A DNA stretch of 64,000 nucleotides, from the NCBI GenBank assembly GCA_021166845.1, contig JAJPEP010000064.1:1-64000 (forward strand), in the 5' to 3' direction. The notes below the pieces were generated by a model. It worked only from the letters and a program-made list of their open reading frames with translations. It was not told where the DNA came from and did no database searches. The DNA comes from Thiobacillus sp. (GTDB taxonomy: Bacteria; Pseudomonadota; Gammaproteobacteria; Burkholderiales; Thiobacillaceae). Both the position numbers and the translations under genes were made by a program. Of this stretch, positions 11,254-20,913 are shown one piece after another. The first letter of the stretch is position 1. Every line of letters starts with the position of its first letter.

Positions 11254-13605
11254 TTAGAACACGTTGCCAAGGGTGAATTGGAACACTTCGGTCTCGTCGC
11301 GATCCTTCTCGACCAGCGGCTGCGCCAGGCTGAATTTGAGCGGGCCCATCGGCGACACCCACAAAATGGCCACCCCTGCCGAATAACGTAAATCCTCGAA
11401 TGCGAATTCCTCGTACCGTCCATCCAGGACTCCATCTGAATTTCTATTATTCGGCCCAAAAGTAGCACCCGCATCGATAAATGCCGACATACGCAGCGAC
11501 TGGTCGTCCTTGATGCCCGGCAGGGGGAAGAAGAGTTCCGCGTTGCCGACTACCCGCGTATCGCCTCCGAGCGCATCGCCATAGTAATCCTTGGGGCCCA
11601 GGGTGCCATTCGCGAAGCCGCGCACCGAACTGGTGCCGCCTGCGTAGAAGTTCTTGAAGAACGGCAAGTCTTCGTCACCCAGACCGCCGCCGACCCCCAC
11701 CTCGCCATTCAGCATGAGGGTAAAGCGCTTGCTCAGCGGAAAGAATTGCTGATGCTGGAACGACAGCTTGTAGTACTGCAGACTGCCGAGCGGAGTGCCG
11801 ACCTCTGCCGAGAGCCGCTGGAAAAGGCCTTTCGTCGGGAACAGGAAGCTGTTGCGGGTATCGCGCGCCCAGGAAGTATCCAGGCGCAAACTATCATCGT
11901 CGCGCGTGGATTGATCCAGTCCCACGAATAGTTGGTACGAACTTGGGCCAATTAATGGATCGTATACAGGATCAATTGTGACCGAGGTCTGCTCGTAGGT
12001 CAGGCCGAAGGAGATGAAATCGCGCTCGTTGACCGGCAGGCCGAAGCGTACGCCGGCGCCGATCGTGGAGGTTTCGTAGGCGGAGACATCGTCGATCTCT
12101 TCCGCATCGACGTCGCGCCGGTACAGATCGTAGCCCAGGCTGATGCCGTCGATGGTGTAGTAGGGGTTGGTATACGACAGCGAATACACGGTGTTGACGC
12201 TGCCCGAATTGATCTGCGTCGTTAGCCGGTTGCCGGTGCCGAAGACGTTGGCCTGCGACACCGAACCCGACAACACCAGGCCTTCCGACGACGAGAAACC
12301 CGCGCCCAGCATGATGTTGCCGGTCGACTTTTCGGCCACGCTGACGTTGACGTCGACCTGGTCGGTGGTTCCGGCCACGCTCGGCGTTTCGATGTTGACT
12401 TCGTTGAAGTAGCCCAGGCGGTTGAGGCGGTCGCGTGAGCGGTTGATCTTTTCGGCGTCGTAATAGGCGCCTTCCATCTGCCGGATTTCGCGGCGCACCA
12501 CTTCATCGCGGGTCTTGGCGTTGCCCGCGACGTTGACCCGGTTCACGTAGACGCGGCGGCCGGGATCAATGAACAGGGTGAAGGCGACCGTCCGCTTCTC
12601 CTTGTCGAGTTCGGGCACCGCGTTGACGTTGGCAAACGCATACCCGTCATTGCCGAGGCGGTCGCCGATTTTCTTGGTGGTCTCGGTCAGGCGGTCGCGC
12701 ACGAACACCTCGCCCGGCTTGACGGTGACGAGCTTCTGCAGCTCGGCCTCGGGCACCAGCATCTGCCCCGCCAGCTTGACGTCGGATACCGCGTATTGCG
12801 GGCCCTCGGTGACGTTGACGGTGATGTAGATGCCCTGCTTGTCGGGCGAAATCGACACCTGGGTGGAGTCGACATTGAACTCGAGATAGCCGCGGTTGAG
12901 GTAGAACGAGCGCAGCGCCTCGATATCGCCGGCCAGCCGCGTTTTGGAATACTGGTCGCTCTTGGTGTACCAGGTCAGCCAGCCCGGGGTGGTGGAGCTG
13001 AACTCTTTCAGCAATTCCTTTTCCTTGAAATCCCGATTGCCGACGATGTTGATCTGCCGGATCCTGGCGCTGTCGCCCTCCACCACGTCGAACTGCACGG
13101 CGACCCGGTTGCGCTCCAGCGGCGTCAACGTGGACTTGATTTCCACCGCGTACTTGCCGCGGTTGAAGTACTGCCGCTGCAGCTCCTGTTCGGCCTTGTC
13201 GAGCATGGCGCGGTCGAGCACGCGGCCTTCGGCCAGGCCGGTCTGCTTGAGGCCGGCCTTCAGGTCATCCGCGGAAAACTCCTTGATGCCGGACAGGGTG
13301 ATGGTGGCGATCGAAGGGCGCTCTTCAACGGTGACGATCACTACGCCGTCGCTCGCCTCCAGCCGCACATCCTTGAAAAATCCGGTGGCGTAGAGCGCCT
13401 TGATTGCCGCCGCGGTTTTCTCGTCGGTCATCACCTCGCCGACCTTGACCGGCAGGTAGCTGAATACCGTTCCCGCCTCGGTGCGCTGGATGCCTTCGAC
13501 CCGGATGTCCTTGACGACGAAGGGCTCCCCGGCGAACACGGGTTGTATGGCAAATACAGCGGCAAGGGCAAGCGTCAAACGGCTCGGGGTCATGGTTGTT
13601 ATCAT
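11254..13605 (-). CDS. bamA: Outer membrane assembly factor BamA
   Basis: About 783 residues form the essential Omp85 protein that folds beta-barrels into the outer membrane. A signal peptide ending near QPVFA is followed by five POTRA domains (FVVKDIRVEGIQRTEAGTVF begins POTRA1). The C-terminal 16-strand barrel includes the VRGF lid-lock motif (TSSVRGFANG) and ends with an aromatic residue (FTLGNVF). ATG at 13605 overlaps the rseP stop as ATGA. An ATG 12 bp downstream (13593) is equally compatible with the signal peptide. Confidence 0.97.
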   Translation of the reverse strand: MITTMTPSRLTLALAAVFAIQPVFAGEPFVVKDIRVEGIQRTEAGTVFSYLPVKVGEVMTDEKTAAAIKALYATGFFKDVRLEASDGVVIVTVEERPSIATITLSGIKEFSADDLKAGLKQTGLAEGRVLDRAMLDKAEQELQRQYFNRGKYAVEIKSTLTPLERNRVAVQFDVVEGDSARIRQINIVGNRDFKEKELLKEFSSTTPGWLTWYTKSDQYSKTRLAGDIEALRSFYLNRGYLEFNVDSTQVSISPDKQGIYITVNVTEGPQYAVSDVKLAGQMLVPEAELQKLVTVKPGEVFVRDRLTETTKKIGDRLGNDGYAFANVNAVPELDKEKRTVAFTLFIDPGRRVYVNRVNVAGNAKTRDEVVRREIRQMEGAYYDAEKINRSRDRLNRLGYFNEVNIETPSVAGTTDQVDVNVSVAEKSTGNIMLGAGFSSSEGLVLSGSVSQANVFGTGNRLTTQINSGSVNTVYSLSYTNPYYTIDGISLGYDLYRRDVDAEEIDDVSAYETSTIGAGVRFGLPVNERDFISFGLTYEQTSVTIDPVYDPLIGPSSYQLFVGLDQSTRDDDSLRLDTSWARDTRNSFLFPTKGLFQRLSAEVGTPLGSLQYYKLSFQHQQFFPLSKRFTLMLNGEVGVGGGLGDEDLPFFKNFYAGGTSSVRGFANGTLGPKDYYGDALGGDTRVVGNAELFFPLPGIKDDQSLRMSAFIDAGATFGPNNRNSDGVLDGRYEEFAFEDLRYSAGVAILWVSPMGPLKFSLAQPLVEKDRDETEVFQFTLGNVF

Positions 13606-14954
13606 CCGCCTATCAGGCGTTGCAAATCGTTGAACAGGGCAAACGACATCAGCAGCAGCAGCAGAATCAAGCCGATCCGGCTGCCGATTTCCATGGTGCG
13701 TTCGGACACAGGACGACCGGTGAAAACTTCGGCCACATAATACATGAGGTGCCCGCCATCCAGCAGCGGGATGGGCAGCAGATTGAGCACGCCCAGGCTC
13801 ACGCTCACCAGCGCCAGAAAGCCGACAAAACTGGTCCAGCCGAGGGCGGCGCTCTGTCCCGCGTAGTCGGCGATGGTCAGCGGGCCGGACAGGTTTTTCC
13901 ACGACACCTGACCCAGCACCATGCGCCCCATCATCTCCAGCGTGAACAGGCTCATGTCCCAGGTCTTGACGGCGCCGTGCCACAGCGCATCGATCGGGCC
14001 GTAGCGCACCTCGGTCATCAGCATGGCCAGCGTCGATTCATCGATCTTGGGGCCGGCGCCGATCTTGCCGACGCGCTCGCCGGCTTCATCCACCGCGTCG
14101 GGAACGACGGTCAGCTCACCCCGCTGTCCCTGTCGCTCGTATTCGATGCGCAAGGGCTTGGCCGGATGCTGGCGAACCGATTGCACCAGATCCTGCCAGT
14201 TCGCCATCGACGTGCCGTTGGCGGCGATCACCCGGTCGCCTGCCCGCAAACCTGCGCGCGCGGCGGCACCGTCTGGCAACACCTTGTCGATGACCGGCTC
14301 GATCTCCGGGTCGTACCGCACGATGCCAAGAGGACGCAGGATGTCCTGTTCCAGGTTTTCGGTCTGCATCGGCGCGGCATCGAGCCGCACGCTGCGGCCG
14401 TTCGCCAGATCCAGCACCAGCGCGTCACCCGCCACCCCCGCGCGCAGCAGATTCAGCCGCAAATCCTGGAACGACTGCGTCTCGTTGCCGTTGACGCGAC
14501 GGATCTCGTCGCCCGCCGCCAGGCCGGCCTGCGCCGCCGGGGTGCCGGCGGGCGGCTCGCCGATCATCGGCTTCATCGCCGGCAGTCCATGCAGGAACAG
14601 CGCCCAGTAAAACACGATGGCGAGCAGGAAATTGGCGATCGGCCCTGCCGAGACGATGCCGAAGCGCCGCCACACGGTGGCGCGGTTGAAGCTGCGGTGC
14701 GCCTCCGCGGCCGGCACTTCGCCCTCGCGCTCGTCGAGCATCTTGACGTAGCCGCCGAACGGCAGCGCGGACAGCACCCACTCGGTCCGGTCGCGGCCGA
14801 AGCGGCGGCTGAACAGGGGCTTGCCGAAACCGACCGAGAAACGCAGCACCTTGACGCCGGCCAGCCGCGCCGCGAGGTAATGGCCGAATTCGTGCGCCAC
14901 CACCAGAATGCCGATAGCAATGAGAAACCAGAGGAGAGTGCTCAGCACGTTCAT
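13602..14954 (-). CDS. rseP: RIP zinc metalloprotease RseP
   Basis: This 450-residue site-2 protease cleaves anti-sigma factors within the membrane during envelope stress. The HExxH zinc motif is [13 protein letters not shown] in the first transmembrane helix. Two PDZ domains occupy the middle ([20 protein letters not shown] and [19 protein letters not shown]). The C-terminal [17 protein letters not shown] carries the third zinc ligand. Coupled by ATGA overlaps to dxr upstream and bamA downstream. Confidence 0.97.
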   Translation of the reverse strand: MNVLSTLLWFLIAIGILVVAHEFGHYLAARLAGVKVLRFSVGFGKPLFSRRFGRDRTEWVLSALPFGGYVKMLDEREGEVPAAEAHRSFNRATVWRRFGIVSAGPIANFLLAIVFYWALFLHGLPAMKPMIGEPPAGTPAAQAGLAAGDEIRRVNGNETQSFQDLRLNLLRAGVAGDALVLDLANGRSVRLDAAPMQTENLEQDILRPLGIVRYDPEIEPVIDKVLPDGAAARAGLRAGDRVIAANGTSMANWQDLVQSVRQHPAKPLRIEYERQGQRGELTVVPDAVDEAGERVGKIGAGPKIDESTLAMLMTEVRYGPIDALWHGAVKTWDMSLFTLEMMGRMVLGQVSWKNLSGPLTIADYAGQSAALGWTSFVGFLALVSVSLGVLNLLPIPLLDGGHLMYYVAEVFTGRPVSERTMEIGSRIGLILLLLLMSFALFNDLQRLIGG

Positions 14955-16150
14955 ACCTGAACCCGATCAAGGTACATTTCGGCCACGCCGCGCGCCTGCC
15001 GGTCGGCTTCAAGCAGGGCCTCCAGCGTATCGGCCGCCCCGCCCGCCAGCGTGTCGAGCGTATGGGCAATGCTGGCGGCGATGGCGGAAAACGGCACCGC
15101 GCCGTCGAGAAAGCGCGCGACCGCCACTTCGTTGGCCGCGTTCAGCACCGCCGCCGCGCTGCCGCCCGCGGCGAGCGCGTCGAACGCCAGCTTCAGACAG
15201 GGGAAGCGCGCGGTGTCGGGCGTCTCGAAGGTGAGCTGTCGGCCGATCAGCTCGAGCGCCGAGACGCCCGCATCGATGCGCTCGGGAAAGCCCAGCGCGT
15301 AGGCGATCGGCGTGCGCATGTCGGGTGTGCCCATCTGCGCGATCACCGAGCCGTCGTCGTATTCGACCATCGAATGCACGATGCTTTGCGGATGGACCAC
15401 CACCTTGATCTGCTCGGGGCGCGCGTTGAAGAGCCAGCGCGCCTCGATCACTTCAAGCCCCTTGTTCATCAGGCTCGCCGAATCGACCGAGATCTTCCTG
15501 CCCATCACCCAGTTGGGGTGCGCCACCGCCTGCGCCGGCGTCGCCGCGGCGATGGCCTCGGCCGACAGGGTGCGGAACGGGCCGCCGGATGCGGTGAGCC
15601 ACAGCGCCTTCACCCCGGCTTGCTGGAAGTCGCCGCTGAAGTCGCGCGGCAATGCCTGGAAGATGGCGTTGTGCTCGGAGTCGATCGGCAGCAGCTCGGC
15701 GCCGCTGGCGGCGATGGCGTCCATGAACAGCTGGCCGGACACCACCAGGGTTTCCTTGTTGGCGAGCAGGATGCGCTTGCCCGCCTGCGCGGCCGCCAGC
15801 GTGGCCGGCAGCCCGGCGGCGCCGACGATCGCCGCCATCAGGGTGTCGACCTCGGGCGCCGTCGCCACCTCGATCAGGGCGGCGGCGCCTTCGAGCACCG
15901 TCACCGGTAGTTTCTCTTCGGCAATCCGCGCGCGCAGGGCGGCTGCCGTGGCCGGCTCGCTCATCACCGCAAAGCGCGGGCGATGGGTGCGGCACTGCTC
16001 GAGCATGCGTTCGACTTGCGTGGCGCCGGTCAGCGCGAAGACTTCGAAACGATCGGGGTGGCGCGCCACCACATCGAGCGTATTGACGCCGATGGTGCCG
16101 GTGGCGCCGAGGATGGTGAGGACGCGCGGTTTCATGCCGCTTGCAGTCAT
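14951..16150 (-). CDS. dxr: 1-deoxy-D-xylulose 5-phosphate reductoisomerase
   Basis: This 399-residue NADPH-dependent enzyme catalyses the second step of the MEP isoprenoid pathway. The N-terminal Rossmann motif is [18 protein letters not shown]. The metal and substrate-binding region contains [13 protein letters not shown] and the flexible-loop and phosphate-binding stretch LTASGGPF. The start at 16150 overlaps the cdsA stop (ATGA). An ATG 15 bp downstream (MKPRV) is the alternative. It supplies precursors for the UppS product encoded two genes upstream. Confidence 0.97.
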   Translation of the reverse strand: MTASGMKPRVLTILGATGTIGVNTLDVVARHPDRFEVFALTGATQVERMLEQCRTHRPRFAVMSEPATAAALRARIAEEKLPVTVLEGAAALIEVATAPEVDTLMAAIVGAAGLPATLAAAQAGKRILLANKETLVVSGQLFMDAIAASGAELLPIDSEHNAIFQALPRDFSGDFQQAGVKALWLTASGGPFRTLSAEAIAAATPAQAVAHPNWVMGRKISVDSASLMNKGLEVIEARWLFNARPEQIKVVVHPQSIVHSMVEYDDGSVIAQMGTPDMRTPIAYALGFPERIDAGVSALELIGRQLTFETPDTARFPCLKLAFDALAAGGSAAAVLNAANEVAVARFLDGAVPFSAIAASIAHTLDTLAGGAADTLEALLEADRQARGVAEMYLDRVQV

Positions 16151-16953
16151 GCTGAACGCTCCATCCACATCAGCAGGCCGGCGGCAACCGGCAGGGTGGA
16201 CGTCAGGGCGTCGATGCGGTCGAGCACCCCGCCATGGCCGGGCAACATGTTGCCGCTGTCTTTCATGCCGGAGAGACGCTTGATCCAGGATTCGAACAGG
16301 TCGCCCAGCACCGACAGGTACAGCAGGCCGGACACCATGATCAGCAGCGACAGCAGCGGCATTCCGACCACCGCGCTCAGGACCGCCGCATACAGCGCGA
16401 CGGCAACGAGCGCGCCCGCCACGCCTTCCCAGGTCTTGCCGGGGCTGATGACGGGCGCGAGCTTGTGGCGGCCAAATTGACGGCCGGAGAAATAAGCGGC
16501 GGTGTCGGCGATCCAGACGATCGCCATCACGCCCAGCAGCACGCCGGGGCCGCGCGCATGCAGATACAGCAATGCCGCCCAGGTCGGCAGCAGCACCGCC
16601 ACGCCGGCCACGGCCCGCACGAAGGGATGCGCCGCATGCCAGCGGCCCAGCAGCCACAGCGGCGCGACCAGCAGCCAGAATACGGCGGCCAGCAGGATCA
16701 GCGCGGTCTGGTAGCCCGGCCAGTCCGCGGCCATAAGCCGGGGCAAGGCCAGCGCACACAGCGTCAGCAGCACCGCATAGGCGCGCGCGGACAGCGGCGG
16801 GAAACGACTCAGGCGCGCCCATTCGTAGGCGGCCATGCCGATCAGCCCGGCCATCAGGATCGCCCACAGCCACGCAGGCGCCCACAGCACGGCCGGCACG
16901 AACACGGCCAGCAACAGTGCGGCGGTAAGCACCCGTCTGAAAAGAGGCGTCAT
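16147..16953 (-). CDS. cdsA: Phosphatidate cytidylyltransferase
   Basis: This 268-residue inner-membrane enzyme makes CDP-diacylglycerol for phospholipid synthesis. Multiple transmembrane helices and the C-terminal family signature are visible ([13 protein letters not shown], then [20 protein letters not shown]). ATG at 16953 gives [15 protein letters not shown], a natural membrane-protein start. The longer open frame upstream overlaps uppS and is not credible. It lies 22 bp after uppS and is coupled to dxr. Confidence 0.95.
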   Translation of the reverse strand: MTPLFRRVLTAALLLAVFVPAVLWAPAWLWAILMAGLIGMAAYEWARLSRFPPLSARAYAVLLTLCALALPRLMAADWPGYQTALILLAAVFWLLVAPLWLLGRWHAAHPFVRAVAGVAVLLPTWAALLYLHARGPGVLLGVMAIVWIADTAAYFSGRQFGRHKLAPVISPGKTWEGVAGALVAVALYAAVLSAVVGMPLLSLLIMVSGLLYLSVLGDLFESWIKRLSGMKDSGNMLPGHGGVLDRIDALTSTLPVAAGLLMWMERSA

Positions 16954-16975
16954 GAATGCAGTCCCCGGCTGGCCG

Positions 16976-17719
16976 TCACGACACGGGCCGAACCTGTTCG
17001 CTGGTGCGGCCAAAGCGGCGTTCGCGGCTGCGGTAGGAGGCGATCGCCTGATCCAGCGCCACCGCGTCGAAATCGGGCCACAACGCGTCGGTGAAATACA
17101 GCTCGGTGTAGGCCAGCTGCCACAGGAGGAAATTGCTGACGCGCTGCTCGCCGCCGGTGCGGATGAACAGGTCCGGCTCGGGCGCTTCGGCCATGCTGAG
17201 CTGCTGCGCCAGCGCGGTTTCATCCACATCTTCCGCCGCCGCCCCCGCCGCAATCAGCTTTTTCACCGCCTGCACGATGTCCCAGCGTCCGCCGTAATTG
17301 GCGGCCACGGTGAAGGTCAGACGGGTGTTGTCGCGGGTCAGCGTCTCGGCGTCGCGGATCAGGGCCTGAATGCGCGCGGAAAATCCCGACAGGTCGCCGA
17401 TGACGCGAAAGCGGATGTCGTTTTCGTGCAGCCGCGCGACTTCATTCTCCAGCGCGCGCATGAACAGCTCCATCAGCAGGGTGACCTCTTCCTGCGGACG
17501 CCGCCAGTTTTCCGAACTGAAGGCAAAAACCGTGAGATGCGACACGCCGCGCTCGGCGCAGGCGCGGATCACCCCGCGCAGCGCCTCGACGCCCTTGCGG
17601 TGTCCGGCCACGCGCGGCATCAGCCGCCGTTTCGCCCAGCGACCGTTGCCATCCATGATGATGGCGATGTGCCGCGGCACATCGATGGTTTGCTTCGCCA
17701 GGGTGGACACGCCGGGCAT
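16976..17719 (-). CDS. uppS: Undecaprenyl diphosphate synthase (cis-prenyltransferase)
   Basis: This 247-residue enzyme condenses isopentenyl units into C55-PP, the lipid carrier for peptidoglycan. Conserved motifs are [15 protein letters not shown] with the catalytic Asp, [11 protein letters not shown], and the C-terminal [20 protein letters not shown]. It lies 2 bp downstream of frr. Confidence 0.97.
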   Translation of the reverse strand: MPGVSTLAKQTIDVPRHIAIIMDGNGRWAKRRLMPRVAGHRKGVEALRGVIRACAERGVSHLTVFAFSSENWRRPQEEVTLLMELFMRALENEVARLHENDIRFRVIGDLSGFSARIQALIRDAETLTRDNTRLTFTVAANYGGRWDIVQAVKKLIAAGAAAEDVDETALAQQLSMAEAPEPDLFIRTGGEQRVSNFLLWQLAYTELYFTDALWPDFDAVALDQAIASYRSRERRFGRTSEQVRPVS

Positions 17720-17721
17720 GC

Positions 17722-18291
17722 TCAGACCGCGAGCAAATCTTTCTCTTTGTCGGCCAGCATCTTGTCGATTTCGCCGATGTACTTGTCGGTCAACTTCTGC
17801 ACCTCGTCCTGGGTGCGGCGCTCCTCGTCCTCGGTCGCGGTCTTGGCCTTGACCATGTCCTTGAGCGTGCCGTTGGCATCGCGGCGGATATTGCGCACCG
17901 CGACGCGCGCGCCTTCGGCTTCGTTGCGCACCACTTTGATCAGGTCGCGGCGGCGCTCTTCGGTCAGAGAGGGCATCGGCACACGGATGATGTCGCCGTG
18001 CGTGGCCGGATTCAGGCCCAGATCGCCATCACGAATTGCCTTCTCGATCTTGCCGACCATGTTCTTTTCGTACGGCTGCACACCCAGGGTACGCGAATCG
18101 ACCAGCGACACGCTGGCCACTTGCGGCACCGGCGTCGGGCTGCCGTAGTAATCGACCATAACGTGATCGAGGATGCCGGTGTGGGCGCGCCCGGTGCGCA
18201 CCTTGGCCAGATCGTTTTTCAACGCTTCCAGCGTCTTGCCCATTTTCTGTTCGGCGGACTGCTTGATCTCGGTGATGGTGGTTTCAGCCAT
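17722..18291 (-). CDS. frr: Ribosome-recycling factor
   Basis: This 189-residue protein splits post-termination ribosomes together with EF-G. The family pattern [20 protein letters not shown], the [13 protein letters not shown] hinge segment and the C-terminal helix ending [21 protein letters not shown] are all present. It is about four residues longer than the E. coli protein. It lies 9 bp downstream of pyrH. Confidence 0.97.
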   Translation of the reverse strand: MAETTITEIKQSAEQKMGKTLEALKNDLAKVRTGRAHTGILDHVMVDYYGSPTPVPQVASVSLVDSRTLGVQPYEKNMVGKIEKAIRDGDLGLNPATHGDIIRVPMPSLTEERRRDLIKVVRNEAEGARVAVRNIRRDANGTLKDMVKAKTATEDEERRTQDEVQKLTDKYIGEIDKMLADKEKDLLAV

Positions 18292-18300
18292 TTCAACTCC

Positions 18301-19014
18301 TCAACATAAGCTTACGCGCGTGCCTTCGTCTTCGCCCATCGCCACGCGCCGCAGCGCGCCGGGCTTGAAAACATTGAACACGACCAGGTTCAGGTTCTGT
18401 TCGCGGCACAGGGCAAAGGCGGCGGTGTCCAGCACCGCCAGATTGTTGGCGATCGCCTCGTCGAAACTCAGCGTTTCGTAGCGCCGGGCATTCGCGTCCT
18501 TCTTCGGATCGGCGGTGTAGACGCCGTCGACCTTGGTCGCCTTCAGCAGCAGGTCGGCGCCGATCTCGGCCGCACGCAGGGCTGCCGCGGTATCCGTGGT
18601 GAAGAACGGGTTGCCCGTGCCGCCGCCAAAGATCACCACCCGTCCCGCTTCCAGATGACGCACCGCCGCGTCGCGATCGAAATCCTCGCCGACGTGCGCG
18701 ATATGGACCGCGGTTTGCACCCGCGCATCGACACCCGCCTGCTGCAGGGCGTCCCGGAAAGCCAGCGCATTCATCACCGTGGCCAGCATGCCCATCGAAT
18801 CCGCACTGGCGCGATTCATCCCGGACAGGGCGCCGGTGGCGCCGCGAAACAGGTTGCCGCCGCCGACCACGATGCCGACCTGTACCCCCAGCGCCATCAC
18901 CTCGCGGATCTGACCGACAAATCCGGCCATGGTATCGGCGTGATAGCCGAAGCTGTCCGGCCCCATCAGGGCTTCGCCGGAAAGCTTCAGCAGGATGCGT
19001 CGAACCGGCGCCAT
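18301..19014 (-). CDS. pyrH: UMP kinase
   Basis: This 237-residue hexameric amino-acid-kinase-fold enzyme converts UMP to UDP. Recognisable are [13 protein letters not shown], the [13 protein letters not shown] glycine loop, [19 protein letters not shown] and the ATP-binding region around [16 protein letters not shown]. It sits 6 bp after tsf in the conserved tsf-pyrH-frr order. Confidence 0.97.
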   Translation of the reverse strand: MAPVRRILLKLSGEALMGPDSFGYHADTMAGFVGQIREVMALGVQVGIVVGGGNLFRGATGALSGMNRASADSMGMLATVMNALAFRDALQQAGVDARVQTAVHIAHVGEDFDRDAAVRHLEAGRVVIFGGGTGNPFFTTDTAAALRAAEIGADLLLKATKVDGVYTADPKKDANARRYETLSFDEAIANNLAVLDTAAFALCREQNLNLVVFNVFKPGALRRVAMGEDEGTRVSLC

Positions 19015-19020
19015 TCCCGC

Positions 19021-19893
19021 TCAGACCTGGGCAGCCGCCGCAACTTCGGCGGCGAAGTCGGACACCTTCTTCTCGATGCCCTCGCCCACCACGTACATCA
19101 CGAAGCCGTGGCACTGCGAGTTCTTCGACTTCAGCACCTGCTCGACGCTCTGCTTGTCGTCCTTGACGAAGGGCTGCGACAGCAGGGTGACTTCCTTGAG
19201 GTATTTCTGCACCGTGCCATCGGCAATCTTTTCCAGCATGGCTTCCGGCTTGCCGGCTTCCTTGGCCTTCTCGATCGCGACGCGGCGCTCCGTGTCGATC
19301 AGTGCCTGCGGCACACCCGACGCATCCAGCGACTTCGGCTTGGCCGCGGCGATGTGCATGGCGATGTCGCGTGCGAGCGCCTCGTCGCCGCTCACATCGA
19401 CCAGTACGCCGATCTTGCCGCCGTGGATGTAGCTGGCGAACTTGCCCTGACCGTCCAGGCGCAGGAAGCGGCGCACCGACATGTTCTCGCCGATCTTGCC
19501 GACCAGTTCGGTACGGACGGCTTCCACCGTGGCGCCCTTGTAAGGCAGCGCGGACAGCGCGGCGACATCGGCCGGGTTCTGGTTCAGCACCATCTCGGCC
19601 AGCGCGTTGGAAAGCGCCAGGAAATCGTCATTCTTCGCCACGAAGTCGGTCTCGCAGTTGACTTCCACCATGGCGGCCGACTTGCCGTCGGCGCTGATCG
19701 CGATGGTCACGACGCCTTCGGCCGCCACGCGGCTGGCGCTCTTGGCAGCCCGGTTGCCAAAGCGCACGCGCAGGATTTCTTCCGCCTTCTGCATGTCGCC
19801 GCCGGCTTCCGACAGCGCTTTCTTGCAATCCATCATCGGCGCATCGGTTTTTTCGCGCAATTCCTTGACCATGCCTGCAGTAATTTCTGCCAT
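19021..19893 (-). CDS. tsf: Elongation factor Ts
   Basis: This 290-residue nucleotide exchange factor of EF-Tu starts [16 protein letters not shown], contains the [18 protein letters not shown] signature of the UBA-like N-domain and the [10 protein letters not shown] core motif. The open frame extends 18 codons upstream, but the ATG at 19893 matches the family and is preceded by GGGAGTACGAA. Two hairpins lie in the gap to rpsB. Confidence 0.97.
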   Translation of the reverse strand: MAEITAGMVKELREKTDAPMMDCKKALSEAGGDMQKAEEILRVRFGNRAAKSASRVAAEGVVTIAISADGKSAAMVEVNCETDFVAKNDDFLALSNALAEMVLNQNPADVAALSALPYKGATVEAVRTELVGKIGENMSVRRFLRLDGQGKFASYIHGGKIGVLVDVSGDEALARDIAMHIAAAKPKSLDASGVPQALIDTERRVAIEKAKEAGKPEAMLEKIADGTVQKYLKEVTLLSQPFVKDDKQSVEQVLKSKNSQCHGFVMYVVGEGIEKKVSDFAAEVAAAAQV

Positions 19894-19924
19894 TTCGTAC
19901 TCCCATCCAGTTTCTATATGGAAA

Positions 19925-19976
19925 GAGGGGCCAACGCCCCTCCTCAAAATGCGTTCGCCGGGAACATCCCCCGGCG
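19925..19976 (-). terminator. Two hairpins between rpsB and tsf, likely attenuator
   Basis: Reading the minus strand after rpsB, a CGCCGGG/CCCGGCG stem (19956-19976, 7-nt loop) is followed by a perfect GAGGGGC/GCCCCTC stem (19925-19942, GTTG loop) and then TTTCC. The short, interrupted T-run suggests partial termination or processing that lowers tsf relative to rpsB. Complete termination is unlikely because the downstream genes have no other obvious promoter. Confidence 0.5.
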
Positions 19977-19995
19977 ATGTTGCGGTGCGTCGCGC

Positions 19996-20751
19996 TTATT
20001 CGGCAGCAGGCGCGCCTTCTTCCATCTCTTCTTCTTCCACCTCGATGAACTCTTCGCCGCCGACGAGTTCGCTAACGATCTGAGCGCGGCCTTCCAGGGC
20101 CGCATCGGCCATGCCGCGGGCATACAGGCGAATCGCGCGCGCCGAGTCGTCGTTGCCGGGGATGATGTAATCCACACCTTCCGGGCTGTTGTTGGTGTCG
20201 ACCACGCCGATTACCGGGATGCCCAGCTTCTTGGCCTCGACCACGGCGCCCTTCTGGTAGCCGACGTCGACGATGAACAGTGCGTCAGGCACGCCGCCCA
20301 TTTCGCGGATGCCGCCCAGGCTGCGGTTCAGCTTGTCGGCTTCACGCTGCATGGTGAGGGTTTCTTTTTTCGACAAACGGCCCGGTTCGGCCAGCGCGGC
20401 TTCCAGCTCATTCAGCCGCTTGATCGACAACTTGACCGTCTTGAAGTTGGTCAACATGCCGCCCAGCCAGCGGTTGTCGACGTAAGGCATGCCGGCGCGC
20501 TGGGCCTCTTCGCGCACGATGTCGCGCGCGGCACGCTTGGTGCCGACAAACAGCACCTTGCCTTTGTTGGCGGACAACTGGCGCACGAATTTTTGCGCCT
20601 CCTGGAACATCGGCAGCGTTTTTTCCAGGTTGACGATATGAATCTTGTTGCGATTCCCGAAAATGAACGGGGCCATCTTGGGATTCCAGAAGCGGGTCTG
20701 GTGACCGAAGTGGACACCGGCTTCCAGCATTTGACGCATGGTGACAGACAT
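19996..20751 (-). CDS. rpsB: 30S ribosomal protein S2
   Basis: This 251-residue S2 protein has [20 protein letters not shown] at the N-terminus, [12 protein letters not shown], and the coiled-coil insert around residues 110-150. An acidic C-terminal tail ([18 protein letters not shown]) closes it. A strong AGGAG ribosome-binding site lies 8 bp before the ATG. It heads the long operon. Confidence 0.98.
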   Translation of the reverse strand: MSVTMRQMLEAGVHFGHQTRFWNPKMAPFIFGNRNKIHIVNLEKTLPMFQEAQKFVRQLSANKGKVLFVGTKRAARDIVREEAQRAGMPYVDNRWLGGMLTNFKTVKLSIKRLNELEAALAEPGRLSKKETLTMQREADKLNRSLGGIREMGGVPDALFIVDVGYQKGAVVEAKKLGIPVIGVVDTNNSPEGVDYIIPGNDDSARAIRLYARGMADAALEGRAQIVSELVGGEEFIEVEEEEMEEGAPAAE

Positions 20752-20845
20752 GAAAATCTCCTAAAGGGTTGAGCCTCCACCCGTCAGCAGCCGCGCGGTT
20801 GTTTCCGAACGCGCCGCCACCCTTTAATGACAGGTGTGCGAATTT

Positions 20846-20863
20846 GTCCGAACGATTTCGGAC
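20846..20863 (-). promoter_or_regulatory. Hairpin at the 5' end of the rpsB leader
   Basis: A perfect 7-bp stem GTCCGAA/TTCGGAC with a 4-nt loop begins about two bases after the transcription start expected from the promoter at 20872-20900. The leader is roughly 114 nt long. S2 represses its own mRNA through a structured leader in gammaproteobacteria, but whether this hairpin is part of a comparable element is inference. Confidence 0.45.
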
Positions 20864-20871
20864 AGCCCGCA

Positions 20872-20900
20872 ATTCTAATTCGATAAGTCTCCCATTTCAA
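20872..20900 (-). promoter_or_regulatory. Sigma-70 promoter of rpsB operon
   Basis: On the minus strand TTGAAA (20900-20895) and TAGAAT (20877-20872) are separated by exactly 17 bp. This is the best consensus match in the 162-bp gap between the histidine kinase stop and rpsB and would drive the whole block down to rnhB. Confidence 0.75.
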
Positions 20901-20913
20901 GGAGAAACATCCT

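Noticed and set aside
14951-16885. dxr as a 644-residue fusion with an upstream domain
   Set aside because: The extra N-terminal part is an out-of-frame reading of cdsA; the true dxr start overlaps the cdsA stop and matches the family N-terminus.
18655-20772. A 705-codon plus-strand frame across pyrH, tsf and rpsB
   Set aside because: It lies entirely antisense to three essential conserved genes; the composition is typical of third-frame artefacts in high-GC DNA.
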